From Flavobacterium fluviatile (lineage in GTDB: Bacteria > Bacteroidota > Bacteroidia > Flavobacteriales > Flavobacteriaceae), in contig NZ_JAADZW010000029.1 in assembly GCF_010645065.1 (NCBI RefSeq), positions 1 through 36,764 on the forward strand: a DNA stretch of 36,764 nt, written 5' to 3'. Position 1 is the stretch's first letter. Each line of letters opens with the position of its first letter. The notes under the pieces were generated by a model. That model was not told where the DNA came from and did no database searches. It saw nothing but the letters and a program-made list of their open reading frames with translations. Position numbers and translations under genes: made by a program. Below are positions 16,743 through 26,018 of this stretch, in pieces.

Positions 16743-17852
16743 ATGCAAAAACGTAATCATTATACCGAACTTGAAGATTTTTTAGCCGATAAGTCATTTC
16801 AATTGTGGGTTTTGTCCAAAATTGATGAACAAGGCTGGGAAGAATGGACTTTAGAAAAGCAACAACGCGCAAAATTGGTTGAAGATGCAAGACTTTTATT
16901 GTTAGCAATGAAAGTGCCTGCCCATAAAATTTCCTCTTCAGAAATTACTGCTGCATTACAATCAACCTGGCTTAAAATTGAAGTAAAAGAAAATGGCAGT
17001 AAAACAATTAAACATAACTCAGTCAAATATTTAAAGCAGTACTGGGCTGGAATTGCCGCTTCCTTATTTTTTGGTTTAATATCACTTTGGTTTTATAATA
17101 ATCAATTTAATATCAATCATACTGATGTCACCTATAAAGAACTTATAGAAGAAAATAGCGAGGGACTTGTTGAACAGACAAACAATTCGAACAAACCTCA
17201 AATAATTACCTTGTCAGATGGCAGTTCTGTTTTATTACAGCCAGACAGTAAATTAAGTTATCCTAAAATCTTTGCCGGAAACGAGAGAAAGGTTTATTTA
17301 TGCGGAGAAGGTTTTTTTGAAATTAGTAAAAATCCCAAAAAACCTTTCATTGTTTACGCTAACGAAATCATTACAAAAGTAGTTGGTACGAGTTTTCGGG
17401 TAAGAGCTTATTCAGACCACCCAAATGTTGAAGTGCTTGTTCGAACCGGTAAAGTAAAAGTAAGCTCAAATGAATTGACAGGAAACTCAAAACAAGAGAT
17501 TGTTTTATTGCCAAATGAAGCTTTGCGTTTTTTAAGAAAAGATTTAAGTTTCAATATAATAACTAATATAACAGAAGATAAGACATTAGTTAGTAACGTT
17601 GGTAATATTGAACAATTAAGTTTTGAATTCACGGATATTCCTGTTGTGCAGATTTTTAAAACAATAGAACAAGCTTATCTGGTTGAAATTGATTTCCCTA
17701 AAGATAAATTAAAAGATTGTCATTTAACTACTTCATTAAGCGATCAGCCATTGTCAGAAAAACTCAAAATTATTTGTAAAAGTATTGGAAATGATACCAG
17801 TTTTGAAATGAACGGAAATCAAATTGTAATAACATCACAGGGGTGTAATTAA
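16743..17852 (+). CDS. FecR-family anti-sigma factor
   Basis: A 369-residue inner-membrane regulator. A cytoplasmic sigma-binding part (1-98) precedes one membrane helix (about 101-118, WAGIAASLFFGLISLWFY). The periplasmic FecR domain (about 155-255) contains TLSDGSSVLLQPDSKLSYP and GEGFFEI, and a C-terminal DUF4974-type domain (about 285-365) includes FTDIPVVQIFKTIEQAY. It passes the signal from the STN domain of the SusC receptor to the ECF sigma factor. It lies 92 bases after the sigma gene and is followed by the antisense RNA locus. Confidence 0.93.
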   Translation: MQKRNHYTELEDFLADKSFQLWVLSKIDEQGWEEWTLEKQQRAKLVEDARLLLLAMKVPAHKISSSEITAALQSTWLKIEVKENGSKTIKHNSVKYLKQYWAGIAASLFFGLISLWFYNNQFNINHTDVTYKELIEENSEGLVEQTNNSNKPQIITLSDGSSVLLQPDSKLSYPKIFAGNERKVYLCGEGFFEISKNPKKPFIVYANEIITKVVGTSFRVRAYSDHPNVEVLVRTGKVKVSSNELTGNSKQEIVLLPNEALRFLRKDLSFNIITNITEDKTLVSNVGNIEQLSFEFTDIPVVQIFKTIEQAYLVEIDFPKDKLKDCHLTTSLSDQPLSEKLKIICKSIGNDTSFEMNGNQIVITSQGCN

Positions 17853-17920
17853 GTTTTTGACAATGAAAATCTATAATAATAAATAAAAAAATCAATTTGT
17901 TGCCTATGTAAAAAACACCA

Positions 17921-18031
17921 CAAAAAAAAGTGCCGATATGCTGTAACATATTCGACACTAAAAAGTATAAATCACTCTCTGTAAAGAGTCATTTATTAGT
18001 TTCTAAATACACTCGAATAGTATAATTAAAA
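17921..18031 (-). ncRNA. Candidate antisense sRNA opposite the susC leader
   Basis: A complete small transcription unit is visible on the minus strand: a consensus promoter at 18038-18068, a body of about 110 nt, and a U-run terminator at 17922-17959. It contains two hairpins: ACTCT/AGAGT (plus-strand 17974-17989) and the terminator hairpin. Both have the same six-base loop, TTACAG, on the minus strand. The RNA would be perfectly complementary to the susC mRNA leader up to about 14 bases before the ATG. Cis-antisense sRNAs at this position, in loci with ECF sigma/anti-sigma control, are known to repress susC-like genes in Bacteroides. Expression here is inference. Confidence 0.6.
17922..17959 (-). 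terminator. Minus-strand intrinsic terminator of the candidate sRNA
   Basis: Read on the minus strand, AGTGTCGAATATG pairs with CATATCGGCACT (12 pairs, one G-T wobble, one bulged A) around the loop TTACAG. Seven further T residues follow the last stem base. On the plus strand the hairpin is followed by A residues, so it cannot serve the upstream FecR gene. Confidence 0.75.
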
Positions 18032-18037
18032 CCAAAC

Positions 18038-18068
18038 CAAAATTATGAAAAAACCAGTTGTGAAACAA
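18038..18068 (-). promoter_or_regulatory. Minus-strand consensus promoter inside the susC start
   Basis: Minus-strand TTG (plus CAA, 18066-18068), a 20-bp spacer, then TAATTTTG (plus 18038-18045), an exact TAnnTTTG match whose first base overlaps the A of the susC ATG. It fits the Bacteroidota promoter model in both boxes and in spacing. Confidence 0.65.
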
Positions 18069-21000
18069 CGATTACTCCATCGAATCATGAAAATAACGCT
18101 ATTTCAGTTCGTCTTAGCACTTGTATTTTCAAGTGTTACCATGGCAAACAGTGTGAGTGGACAAAGAAAATTAGATACGAAAGTTACTATTGCAGTTGAA
18201 AATTTAAGTTTAGACAATGCGTTGAACAAACTTGAAAAATCAGCTCGTGTAAAATTTTCATATAACTCAAGATTGCCTCAGCTAAATCAAAAAGTTAGCA
18301 TTGAGGCAAATCAGGAAACTTTGGAAAGTATCCTCAACAGAATTTTGAAGCCATTCAATATTACATATGCAGAAATAAGCAATCAGATTATTTTGCAGAA
18401 AAACACCAAATTAGATGGTTTTAGCAATGATAAATCTCATAATCCCTTATTTGAAATTTTATCTGCAGGGCCAATCATTAAAGGAAAAGTTACTGATGTC
18501 AGCGGGAGTCCGTTACCTGGAGCCACTGTACTTGCAAAAGGAACTAAAGTAGCTGTTTTAACTGATTTTGATGGAAACTTTTCGATCGAAATGCCGGCTA
18601 ATAGTACTCAATTAGTAATTTCTTATGTTGGAATGGAAACCAAAGAAATTGGAATTGAAAATACCAATCCAACAATTATCTTGAATGAATCAGGTCAAAA
18701 CCTGAAAGAAGTTATAATAACAACAGGTTACGAAAAAACATCAAAAAGAACTTTTACCGGAGCGGTTAGTAAAATATCCGGCGCAGAGCTAAAAGTTGAT
18801 GGTGTCGTAGATATTAGCAGAATGATAGAGGGGAAAGCTGCAGGGGTAACTGTTCAGAATATTACGGGTACTTTTGGAACAGCTCCAAAAATCACAGTGC
18901 GTGGATCTTCCTCTATTTTTGGAGATACCAAACCATTATGGGTTATTGACGGTGTAGTACAGGAGGATATTATCAATATATCCTTTGCAGATTTAGCTTC
19001 AGGAAATTCAGAAACGTTGTTAAGCTCTTCTGTTGCGGGATTAAATGCTAATGACATTCAGAGCATTGAAATTTTAAAAGATGCATCTGCAACTTCTATT
19101 TACGGATCCAGATCTTTAAACGGAGTTGTAGTTGTTACCACCAAACAAGGACGAAGAGATTCACCTTTAAAAGTTTCTTACTCAGTAGAAAATTCAGTTA
19201 GAACGGTACCGAGCTATACGCAATATGATATTCTAAACTCTCAGGAGTCAATGAGTATTTTGAAAGAAATGGAACAAAAAGGATTTCTGGACATTCCAAC
19301 AACATTGCAAGGAAGATCTGGTGGAGTTTATAATATTTTAAGTAAGGCTATTAATACTTATGTGCCAGAAACCGATAGTTATTTGGTAAATAATGATCCT
19401 TTAAGCCGTAACAATTTCTTAAGAAAATATGAATTGGCTAATACAGATTGGTTTAAGATTTTGTTTAGACCTTCCCTTACTCAAACGCACTCATTAAGTT
19501 TTTCCGGCGGTGGAAAAAACAATACTTTTTATGCTTCGTTAGGGTATTATACCGATCCGGGATGGACTATTGCTGATGACGTAAAACAATTGTCTTCAAA
19601 TATTAAAGGAACCTTTTTTATTAATGACAAACTAAGTGTCACTATGTCAACAATGGCTTCTGTGCGTAAGCAAGGAGCTCCGGGAAGCTACGAAAGTAAA
19701 AAAGATGTAGTTTTTGGTAAAGTTACCAGAGACTTCGACATTAACCCATTCAACTACGTTTTAAATACAAGCAGAACACTTAGAGCTTATGATGACAATG
19801 GAGATTTAGAGTATAGCAGAAATAACTGGGCTCCTTTTAATATTGTAAACGAACTGCAAAACAATGTTTTAGAAATTGATGTAAAAGACATGCGTTTTCA
19901 ATTGGATTTAGAATATAAACTCAACAAACATTTAACTTATAATTTAACCGGTTCTGCCCGTTATGCAAACACATCAAGAGAACACAAAATTTATGAAGGT
20001 TCAAATGTTGTTGAAGCCTATAAAGCCGGAACTGAATATGGGGTGGAAGGTGTAAATACCACGGTTCGAAATGATAACGTATTTTTATATACAGACCCGG
20101 ATGATTTAACTGCTCAGCCTATTTCGGTATTGCCAAATGGAGGGTTTTTGAGAAAATTTACTAATGAATTGACTTCTTATAATATTAGAAACAGTGTTAA
20201 TTACAGAAATACTTTTAATGAAAAACACGAAGTTGAAGGCTTTTTTGGTACGGAGTTACGTTCATTAGACAGAAGCAATGATAATTTTACCGCTGCGGGA
20301 CTTCAGTTTGACAGAGGGCTTACTGCATTTACAGATCCAAGAATTATAGAAAAAATAATCAATGAAGGAAGCTCCTATTACGGATTTAATGAAGAGAGGG
20401 AAAGAACTGTTGGTTTCTTCGGAAAAGTAGGATATACTTATGACCGTCGTTATACAGGATCTATTACTGGTCGTTATGACGGATCAAACAGGCAAGGCAA
20501 CAGTGGTTCAGGAAGATGGCTTCCAACATACACTTTTAGTGGAAAATGGAATGTAACGGAAGAGAAATTCATGCAAAATACAAAAGTCATAAATAATTTG
20601 GCATTGAGAGGTTCTTACGGACTTACCGCTACTGCAGGTCCTGCAACAAATTCTTTGGCAATTTACAAGAGTTACATTACAGATCGTTTGGCTATTTCTG
20701 ACAGAGAAACAGGAATCAATATTGAGGAACTGCAAAACTCTGATTTAACCTGGGAAAAGCAATTTGAAACAAACATTGGAGTTGATTTAGGAATGTTTAA
20801 TAACAGAGTTCAGTTTGTATCAGATATTTACAGCCGTAAAGCATTTGATTTGGTTGATTATGTTGTGACTTCAGGTGTTGGTGGACAAAGAATCAAACAA
20901 GGTAATAATGCTAACATGGAAACAAAAGGTCTTGAGATTGGATTCACCACTCAAAACATTGTAACAAATAATTTTAAATGGTCTTCTACAGTAAACTTCT

Positions 21001-21773
21001 CTGTATATGATCAGAAGATTACAAAGTTAGAAAATCAGCCTTCTGCATTTGATTTAATTGATGCAAATGGAGGAAATACAGTTGGTCATCCCAGAAATTC
21101 ATTGTACTCTTACCAGTTTACAGGTTTAAATAATCAGGGTTTACCAACTTTTGTTCAGGCAGAAGGGGAAACAGATAGTGTTACCGGAGCAAATTTCCAA
21201 GATACAGAAAATGTTACTGATTATTTAAAATTTGAAGGTTCTATCGAGCCAAATAAATCAATTGGTTTTTCAAATACATTTAGTTACAAAAACTGGTCTT
21301 TATATGTGTTTGTTGTAGGATCCGGAGGTAACAAAGTACGTTTGAATCAGGCTTACGATAGTCAATACGATGATTTAACCGTATTTACAAAAGATTTTAC
21401 AAACCGTTGGATCAATCCTGGTGATGAAGCGTTTACGAATGTTCCGGTTATAGCAGACAAAAGACTGGTTCAAAATTACGGAACACAAGATCAATTATCA
21501 ATCGCATATAACACTTATAATTATTCAGATGTTAGAATTGCAGATGGTGATTTTGTAAGGCTAAAAAATGTATCCTTAAGTTGGGAGTTTCCAAGTGATT
21601 TTAAGAAAAAATTAGGCTTGAGTTCTTTCACACTTAAAGGGTCAACAGTAAATCCATGGTTGATTTATTCAGACAAAAAGTTGAACGGACAGGATCCTGA
21701 ATTCCGTAATACAGGTGGTGTTGCATTACCTGTAACCACACAATACACTTTTGCAATAAACCTTTCATTTTAA
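18045..21773 (+). CDS. SusC/RagA-family TonB-linked outer-membrane receptor with STN domain
   Basis: A 1242-residue TonB-dependent transporter that forms the barrel of a SusCD importer. In order: a signal peptide (about 1-40), an STN secretin/TonB domain (about 46-118) that contacts the FecR regulator, a CarboxypepD_reg beta domain (about 144-215, IIKGKVTDVSGSPLPGATV, FDGNFSIEMP), a TonB-box-like EVIITTGY (222-229), the plug (GKAAGVTVQN, PLWVIDGVV, SIEILKDASATSIYGSR) and the outer-membrane barrel ending in a C-terminal aromatic, FAINLSF. The STN domain together with the adjacent sigma/FecR pair indicates transport-coupled autoregulation. Substrate unknown. The leader is overlapped by the candidate antisense RNA. 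Confidence 0.96.
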   Translation: MKKPVVKQRLLHRIMKITLFQFVLALVFSSVTMANSVSGQRKLDTKVTIAVENLSLDNALNKLEKSARVKFSYNSRLPQLNQKVSIEANQETLESILNRILKPFNITYAEISNQIILQKNTKLDGFSNDKSHNPLFEILSAGPIIKGKVTDVSGSPLPGATVLAKGTKVAVLTDFDGNFSIEMPANSTQLVISYVGMETKEIGIENTNPTIILNESGQNLKEVIITTGYEKTSKRTFTGAVSKISGAELKVDGVVDISRMIEGKAAGVTVQNITGTFGTAPKITVRGSSSIFGDTKPLWVIDGVVQEDIINISFADLASGNSETLLSSSVAGLNANDIQSIEILKDASATSIYGSRSLNGVVVVTTKQGRRDSPLKVSYSVENSVRTVPSYTQYDILNSQESMSILKEMEQKGFLDIPTTLQGRSGGVYNILSKAINTYVPETDSYLVNNDPLSRNNFLRKYELANTDWFKILFRPSLTQTHSLSFSGGGKNNTFYASLGYYTDPGWTIADDVKQLSSNIKGTFFINDKLSVTMSTMASVRKQGAPGSYESKKDVVFGKVTRDFDINPFNYVLNTSRTLRAYDDNGDLEYSRNNWAPFNIVNELQNNVLEIDVKDMRFQLDLEYKLNKHLTYNLTGSARYANTSREHKIYEGSNVVEAYKAGTEYGVEGVNTTVRNDNVFLYTDPDDLTAQPISVLPNGGFLRKFTNELTSYNIRNSVNYRNTFNEKHEVEGFFGTELRSLDRSNDNFTAAGLQFDRGLTAFTDPRIIEKIINEGSSYYGFNEERERTVGFFGKVGYTYDRRYTGSITGRYDGSNRQGNSGSGRWLPTYTFSGKWNVTEEKFMQNTKVINNLALRGSYGLTATAGPATNSLAIYKSYITDRLAISDRETGINIEELQNSDLTWEKQFETNIGVDLGMFNNRVQFVSDIYSRKAFDLVDYVVTSGVGGQRIKQGNNANMETKGLEIGFTTQNIVTNNFKWSSTVNFSVYDQKITKLENQPSAFDLIDANGGNTVGHPRNSLYSYQFTGLNNQGLPTFVQAEGETDSVTGANFQDTENVTDYLKFEGSIEPNKSIGFSNTFSYKNWSLYVFVVGSGGNKVRLNQAYDSQYDDLTVFTKDFTNRWINPGDEAFTNVPVIADKRLVQNYGTQDQLSIAYNTYNYSDVRIADGDFVRLKNVSLSWEFPSDFKKKLGLSSFTLKGSTVNPWLIYSDKKLNGQDPEFRNTGGVALPVTTQYTFAINLSF

Positions 21774-21783
21774 TAAATTGATT

Positions 21784-23259
21784 ATGAAAAATATAAAAAT
21801 AGCTTTATCTCTGCTGGTGCTTTTAGGTATTAGCAGTTGTGATGAATTCCTTTCTGAAATACCAGATAACAGAACCCAAATCGATACCCCTGAAAAAATC
21901 AAGGAATTATTGGTAAATGCTTATCCGTCAGCTTCTTATATGGATTTAGCAGAAACCATGTCTGACAACGTTGGAGATGCTGAACTAAGTTCTGTATCTG
22001 TCAAAAACCAGCAAAGCTACAATTGGGAAATGCAGACTGAAATAAATATAGATACTCAGGCTAACTATTGGAATGGCTGCTACCGAGCAATTGCACACGC
22101 TAACCAGGCCTTACAATCTATTGAAGAATTAGGCAGTCCGGCAAGTTTAAACCCTCAAAAAGGAGAAGCATTAATGGCCAGGGCTTATGCTCATTTTATG
22201 TTGGTAACCTTCTGGTCTCAACGTTACAATCCAGCCACGGCGGATACAGATTTAGGAGTTCCATATGTAAAAGTGCCTGAAACAGAATTGCTTAAAAATT
22301 ATAAAAGAAATACAGTTAAAGAAGTTTTTGATTTTATTGAAAGTGATTTGGAAGAAGGTTTGAAATTAGTAACTAATGATTACAGCGAACCTAAATTTCA
22401 TTTCAATAAAGAAGCTGCTAAAGCATTTGCAAGCCGCTTTTATTTAGTAAAAGGAGACTGGGACAAAGTTCTTGAAGTTTCTGAAGGACTGGGTTCTAAG
22501 CCTGCTGGAAAATTAAAGGATTACGTAACTTTATCTGGTCTGGCTCCGGACATTCAATTTATTGAGTATGGTAAATCATCTTATGCAACTAATTTACTGA
22601 TTGCTTCTCCAAATTCGCTTATTGGGAGATCTGCAAGTTCCAGTAATTTCTATCTAACATCCGATAAACAAACAGAGCTTTTTAGTTCGGCGACGAATCC
22701 ATTTAATAAAACCTATTTATTTAAATTTTATTCTTACAATAGCAGCAGGACCTTGTTCACGCCTAAGTTTGAAGAATATTTTAAATATACAAACATTAGT
22801 GCAGGAATTGGTGAGGCTTATTGTGGTATTGTTCTTCTGTCAAATGATGAGTTCTATTTAAACAGAATTGAAGCTCTGGTCATGAAAGACAGAATTACAG
22901 AAGCTAATACAGAGTTAGAATATTTTATTGGTACAAGAACAACTGGTTATAACGCAGCAACAGATAAGCTTACACAGGCAAAAATTGTAAGTATGTATCC
23001 TGTTATTGCTGATGAATTTACTCCTTTTTATTCGATGACAGCTTTGCAGACTTCCTATGTAAAAGCAATCGCTGAGGCAAGAAGAAGAGATTTTGTCCAT
23101 GAAGGTCTAAGATGGCTTGATGTAAAACGTTTTAATCTGGTTGTTAATCATGAGACATTTGGTTTACCGGTAAATACTCTGGTAAAAGATGATAAACGTA
23201 GAGCAATACAAATTCCTCTTGCAGCATCCAATTACGGTGTAGAGAAAAACCCTAGGTAA
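21784..23259 (+). CDS. SusD/RagB-family substrate-binding lipoprotein
   Basis: A 491-residue surface lipoprotein that caps the SusC barrel and binds the substrate. The signal peptide ends in GISSC, with Cys19 as the lipidated residue. The tetratricopeptide-rich SusD fold is indicated by YWNGCYRAIAHANQALQSIE, GEALMARAYAHFMLV and the C-terminal EARRRDFVHEGLRWLDVKRFN block. I chose ATG 21784; an in-frame TTG six bases upstream is less likely. It starts 10 bases after the susC stop and is co-transcribed with it. Confidence 0.95.
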   Translation: MKNIKIALSLLVLLGISSCDEFLSEIPDNRTQIDTPEKIKELLVNAYPSASYMDLAETMSDNVGDAELSSVSVKNQQSYNWEMQTEINIDTQANYWNGCYRAIAHANQALQSIEELGSPASLNPQKGEALMARAYAHFMLVTFWSQRYNPATADTDLGVPYVKVPETELLKNYKRNTVKEVFDFIESDLEEGLKLVTNDYSEPKFHFNKEAAKAFASRFYLVKGDWDKVLEVSEGLGSKPAGKLKDYVTLSGLAPDIQFIEYGKSSYATNLLIASPNSLIGRSASSSNFYLTSDKQTELFSSATNPFNKTYLFKFYSYNSSRTLFTPKFEEYFKYTNISAGIGEAYCGIVLLSNDEFYLNRIEALVMKDRITEANTELEYFIGTRTTGYNAATDKLTQAKIVSMYPVIADEFTPFYSMTALQTSYVKAIAEARRRDFVHEGLRWLDVKRFNLVVNHETFGLPVNTLVKDDKRRAIQIPLAASNYGVEKNPR

Positions 23260-23285
23260 TTTTTTTAATTTTAATTTAAATTATT

Positions 23286-24143
23286 ATGAAAATAGTAAAA
23301 CAATATAAAGTAATAGCTTTGGTTGCAGGGGTTTTGTCTTTTGCATCCTGCGCTCATGAAGATACACTTGGAAAGAGTCAGTTAGATTATACCCAAGCCG
23401 AAAAAACAGAGTTAGACAACTGGATTGACGCTAATTATTTGAATCCTTATAATATCAACGCACAATATAAATGGAACCAGAATACGGTAGATAATAATAG
23501 ATTTTTATTTCCTCCAATGGTTGATAAAGTCCAACCCGCTTTGGATGTGGTAAAGAAAATTTGGATAGACAGTTATACGACAGTAGGTGGTTACGATTTT
23601 GTAAAAAAAGTAGCGCCAAGAGAAATTGTTTTGGTTGGTGGTGTTAATTCTAACACAAATGGAACAAGAACTTTGGGTATTGCTGATTCCGGACAAAGAA
23701 TTACGCTTTTCGAAGTTGATTATCTGGATAAAAAAAATCGTGCAAATGTTACTGAGTTTGTTCATACTATCCAACATGAATATGTACATATACTCAATCA
23801 GAACAAGCCTTTTGACGAAGAAGCCTGGCAAAAAATTACACCAGGAGGTTATACAGGAACATGGCATCTGGAAGTGCTGGCAACATCCAGAAGTTTAGGT
23901 TTTATTACCAATTACGCCAGAAATAATGTTATTGAAGATTTTGCAGAGACAGCATCTACAATTTTGTCAAGTACAAAAGCAGAATACGCCGCTATTTTAG
24001 CGAGTATGCCTGCAGACGGGAGAGCGAAATTGCAGCAAAAAGAAGCCATAGTAGTGCAATATTACAAAGATGCATTTAATATGGATTTCTATGCATTAAG
24101 AGATGCAGCGGAGAAAAATACAAATATGGTTGTGAATAATTAA
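23286..24143 (+). CDS. Substrate import-associated zinc metallohydrolase lipoprotein
   Basis: A 285-residue lipoprotein (Cys22 in FASCAHED) with the zinc-protease signature HEYVH at 164-168 in FVHTIQHEYVHILNQ. A further acidic segment near residues 225-235 (IEDFAETASTIL) may supply the third zinc ligand. It matches a family described from SusC/SusD loci as an HExxH lipoprotein linked to TonB-dependent import. The natural substrate is unknown; cleavage of a peptide or glycopeptide at the cell surface before uptake by the adjacent SusCD pair is a reasonable guess. It follows susD by 26 bases. Confidence 0.88.
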   Translation: MKIVKQYKVIALVAGVLSFASCAHEDTLGKSQLDYTQAEKTELDNWIDANYLNPYNINAQYKWNQNTVDNNRFLFPPMVDKVQPALDVVKKIWIDSYTTVGGYDFVKKVAPREIVLVGGVNSNTNGTRTLGIADSGQRITLFEVDYLDKKNRANVTEFVHTIQHEYVHILNQNKPFDEEAWQKITPGGYTGTWHLEVLATSRSLGFITNYARNNVIEDFAETASTILSSTKAEYAAILASMPADGRAKLQQKEAIVVQYYKDAFNMDFYALRDAAEKNTNMVVNN

Positions 24144-24177
24144 TTTTCGGCAATGTATAATTTAACAGATAAATAGT

Positions 24178-25524
24178 ATGAAACTAAAAAATATATTTAA
24201 GTACTTAATGCTTGGCTTTGTAGCATTGTCTTTAGGTTCTTGCAGTAATAATACGGATGCAGAACAGCTCTTCGATCAGACTCCCACTGAGCGACTGAAT
24301 GCTCAAAAAAAGGAGTTGAACGATTTATTGTTTACATCTGAATATGGATGGAAAGCGGTTTATTTTACAGATGATACGCAATTAGGAGGCTATACACATC
24401 TATTTAAATTTTTACCTGGGAATAAAGTTGAAATGGCTTCAGATTTTGACTCAGATACAAAAACATATACCAGCGATTATGATGTAGTTTTAGGAAGTAC
24501 GGTTAGTTTATTATTTGATACCTATAACAGAATTCATCTTTTGTCAGATTCTAACAGTTACCCGACAACAGCTCTTAGAGGTAAGGGATATTTAGGCGAT
24601 TTCCAGTTTTTATATTATGGTCAGGAAAATGGTGACATCATTTTCAAAAGCAACAGGTTAGTTAGGGAAGTTCGTTTTGTAAAAGCAACCGCCGAAGATT
24701 GGGCAGATTTGTCTAAGAATTTAATTACACAGCAAAATCTTATAGGTTCATCTGCTCGCCCGTTATTTAGGTCATTAGATGTCAATGACGGTTCAAAGGT
24801 GATGAAATATGATTTTTCTTTCAACGTTGCTACCCGTTATGTATTGGCACCTTCTATTGATGCCGGTTCTAGTGAAGTGTTAAGTTTTGGAGTTGGATAT
24901 ACACCAACAGGAATTGTGATAAGTCCGGCTATTGAAGTAGCAGGTCAGAAATTAACAACTTTTTTATACAATGATACCGATGGTAGTTTTACTGCTACCG
25001 GAACAGGTGGAGTAACGGCTTCTATAAAATATAGCAATTCACCTTTTGTACTCACAGATGACTACAAACTATTGCTAGATGGAAATCCTCAAATGGTGTT
25101 TGGGTATATAGCAGCCAATTTATATACAGCTCCTACAACTTCTGCTTATTTTAAAACATTGATTAACAAAGTTAATGCAACTTTACCAGCTAATCAACAA
25201 ATTACCAGAATACAGCTTTATTTCAATTCTCCTTATGGAACTTATATCGAATATCGTTTTGCGGGAGGAAGACCAAGTATTTACCATACTGTTACTACTA
25301 GTGAAAATGCTGCAAATAAAACAATAGTATTAACTAATGATTACTGGGATAATGGCGTTGCTATAATTGCACCTCCAGGTTATTTGGCAGAGATTGATGC
25401 GGTGTTTACGAATACTGCCGGTCTATATGTAAAAAAAGAATCTTTTAGAATTACGTATAGTAATACTGTTTACACATTTACAAGTGCTGCAAGTAATTTT
25501 AGAATAACAACCTATCAATTATAA
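24178..25524 (+). CDS. DUF4302-type lipoprotein
   Basis: A 448-residue predicted surface lipoprotein (Cys22 in SLGSCSNN). The N-terminal section with PTERLNAQKKELNDLLFTSEYGWKAVYF (written here in short: PTERLN...EYGWKAVYF) and the later FLPGNKVEMASDFD fit the DUF4302 family, which occurs next to SusCD and the HExxH lipoprotein. The C-terminal half is rich in Thr, Asn and Tyr and probably beta-structured. Function unknown; an accessory binding protein of the same uptake complex is likely. It is the last gene of the locus, followed by a terminator. Confidence 0.8.
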   Translation: MKLKNIFKYLMLGFVALSLGSCSNNTDAEQLFDQTPTERLNAQKKELNDLLFTSEYGWKAVYFTDDTQLGGYTHLFKFLPGNKVEMASDFDSDTKTYTSDYDVVLGSTVSLLFDTYNRIHLLSDSNSYPTTALRGKGYLGDFQFLYYGQENGDIIFKSNRLVREVRFVKATAEDWADLSKNLITQQNLIGSSARPLFRSLDVNDGSKVMKYDFSFNVATRYVLAPSIDAGSSEVLSFGVGYTPTGIVISPAIEVAGQKLTTFLYNDTDGSFTATGTGGVTASIKYSNSPFVLTDDYKLLLDGNPQMVFGYIAANLYTAPTTSAYFKTLINKVNATLPANQQITRIQLYFNSPYGTYIEYRFAGGRPSIYHTVTTSENAANKTIVLTNDYWDNGVAIIAPPGYLAEIDAVFTNTAGLYVKKESFRITYSNTVYTFTSAASNFRITTYQL

Positions 25525-25549
25525 TAGTTTTTAGTTTTGATTTTAGTTG

Positions 25550-25577
25550 AAAAGCAGCTCATCATGAGTTGCTTTTT
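25550..25577 (+). terminator. Intrinsic terminator of the SusCD locus
   Basis: AAAAGCAGCTC pairs with GAGTTGCTTTT (one G-T wobble) around an ATCAT loop, followed by a short T run. It lies 26 bases after the DUF4302 stop. Confidence 0.85.
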
Positions 25578-25611
25578 GAATAATTATGAATAATTTTAAA
25601 TTTTAAAAGCT

Positions 25612-25884
25612 ATGATAAAGAAGTATTTTACATCAACAAGTATTATTTTCTTATGGGGCTTAATTCTCGTAGCGACATCCTTATTATATTCTGAGTACAC
25701 CAGATATTATTTGTATCTCTCTATAATCGTAATCATTCCGATAATGATTTATAGCCTTATAAAGCAGAGAAAGGAAGATAAGTTAAATGATACAACAGAA
25801 TTTCAATCATCAATTTATAGAATGTTGTTTCTGGCTATAATACTTGGAGTTTTCCTATTCATCACAAAGATGAATTACATATAA
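25612..25884 (+). CDS. Small three-helix membrane protein
   Basis: A 90-residue protein without a recognised family. Three hydrophobic stretches are visible: about residues 8-26 (STSIIFLWGLILVATSLL), 32-47 (YLYLSIIVIIPIMIYS) and 70-86 (MLFLAIILGVFLFITK). They are separated by a charged segment KQRKEDKLNDTTE. It is a likely inner-membrane protein. It sits between two similar terminators that share an AAAAGCAG stem, which marks it as a separate unit from the SusCD locus. No upstream promoter consensus is obvious. Confidence 0.6.
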   Translation: MIKKYFTSTSIIFLWGLILVATSLLYSEYTRYYLYLSIIVIIPIMIYSLIKQRKEDKLNDTTEFQSSIYRMLFLAIILGVFLFITKMNYI

Positions 25885-25907
25885 TAGTTTTAATTTTTAT
25901 TTTGAAG

Positions 25908-25940
25908 AAAAGCAGTTCTGTTTGGACTGCTTTTGTTTTT
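25908..25940 (+). terminator. Intrinsic terminator after the small membrane protein
   Basis: AAAAGCAGTTC pairs with GGACTGCTTTT (one G-T wobble), loop TGTTT, then a T-rich tail interrupted by one G. The stem and the preceding 25 bases resemble the terminator at 25550. Confidence 0.85.
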
Positions 25941-26018
25941 TCAAAGGTTTAGCATGATTTTTTTTGTAATATTAAAAGGTAATTACAATTGTTATTTTTT
26001 TAAAAAAGGGAATTGTTC

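Noticed and set aside
17929..17959. Plus-strand terminator for the FecR gene
   Set aside because: On the plus strand the hairpin is followed by A residues; the U run is on the minus strand, so it fits the antisense RNA instead.
23626..23898. A 90-codon frame inside the HExxH lipoprotein gene
   Set aside because: It lies entirely within a well-supported gene in another frame and has no recognisable features.
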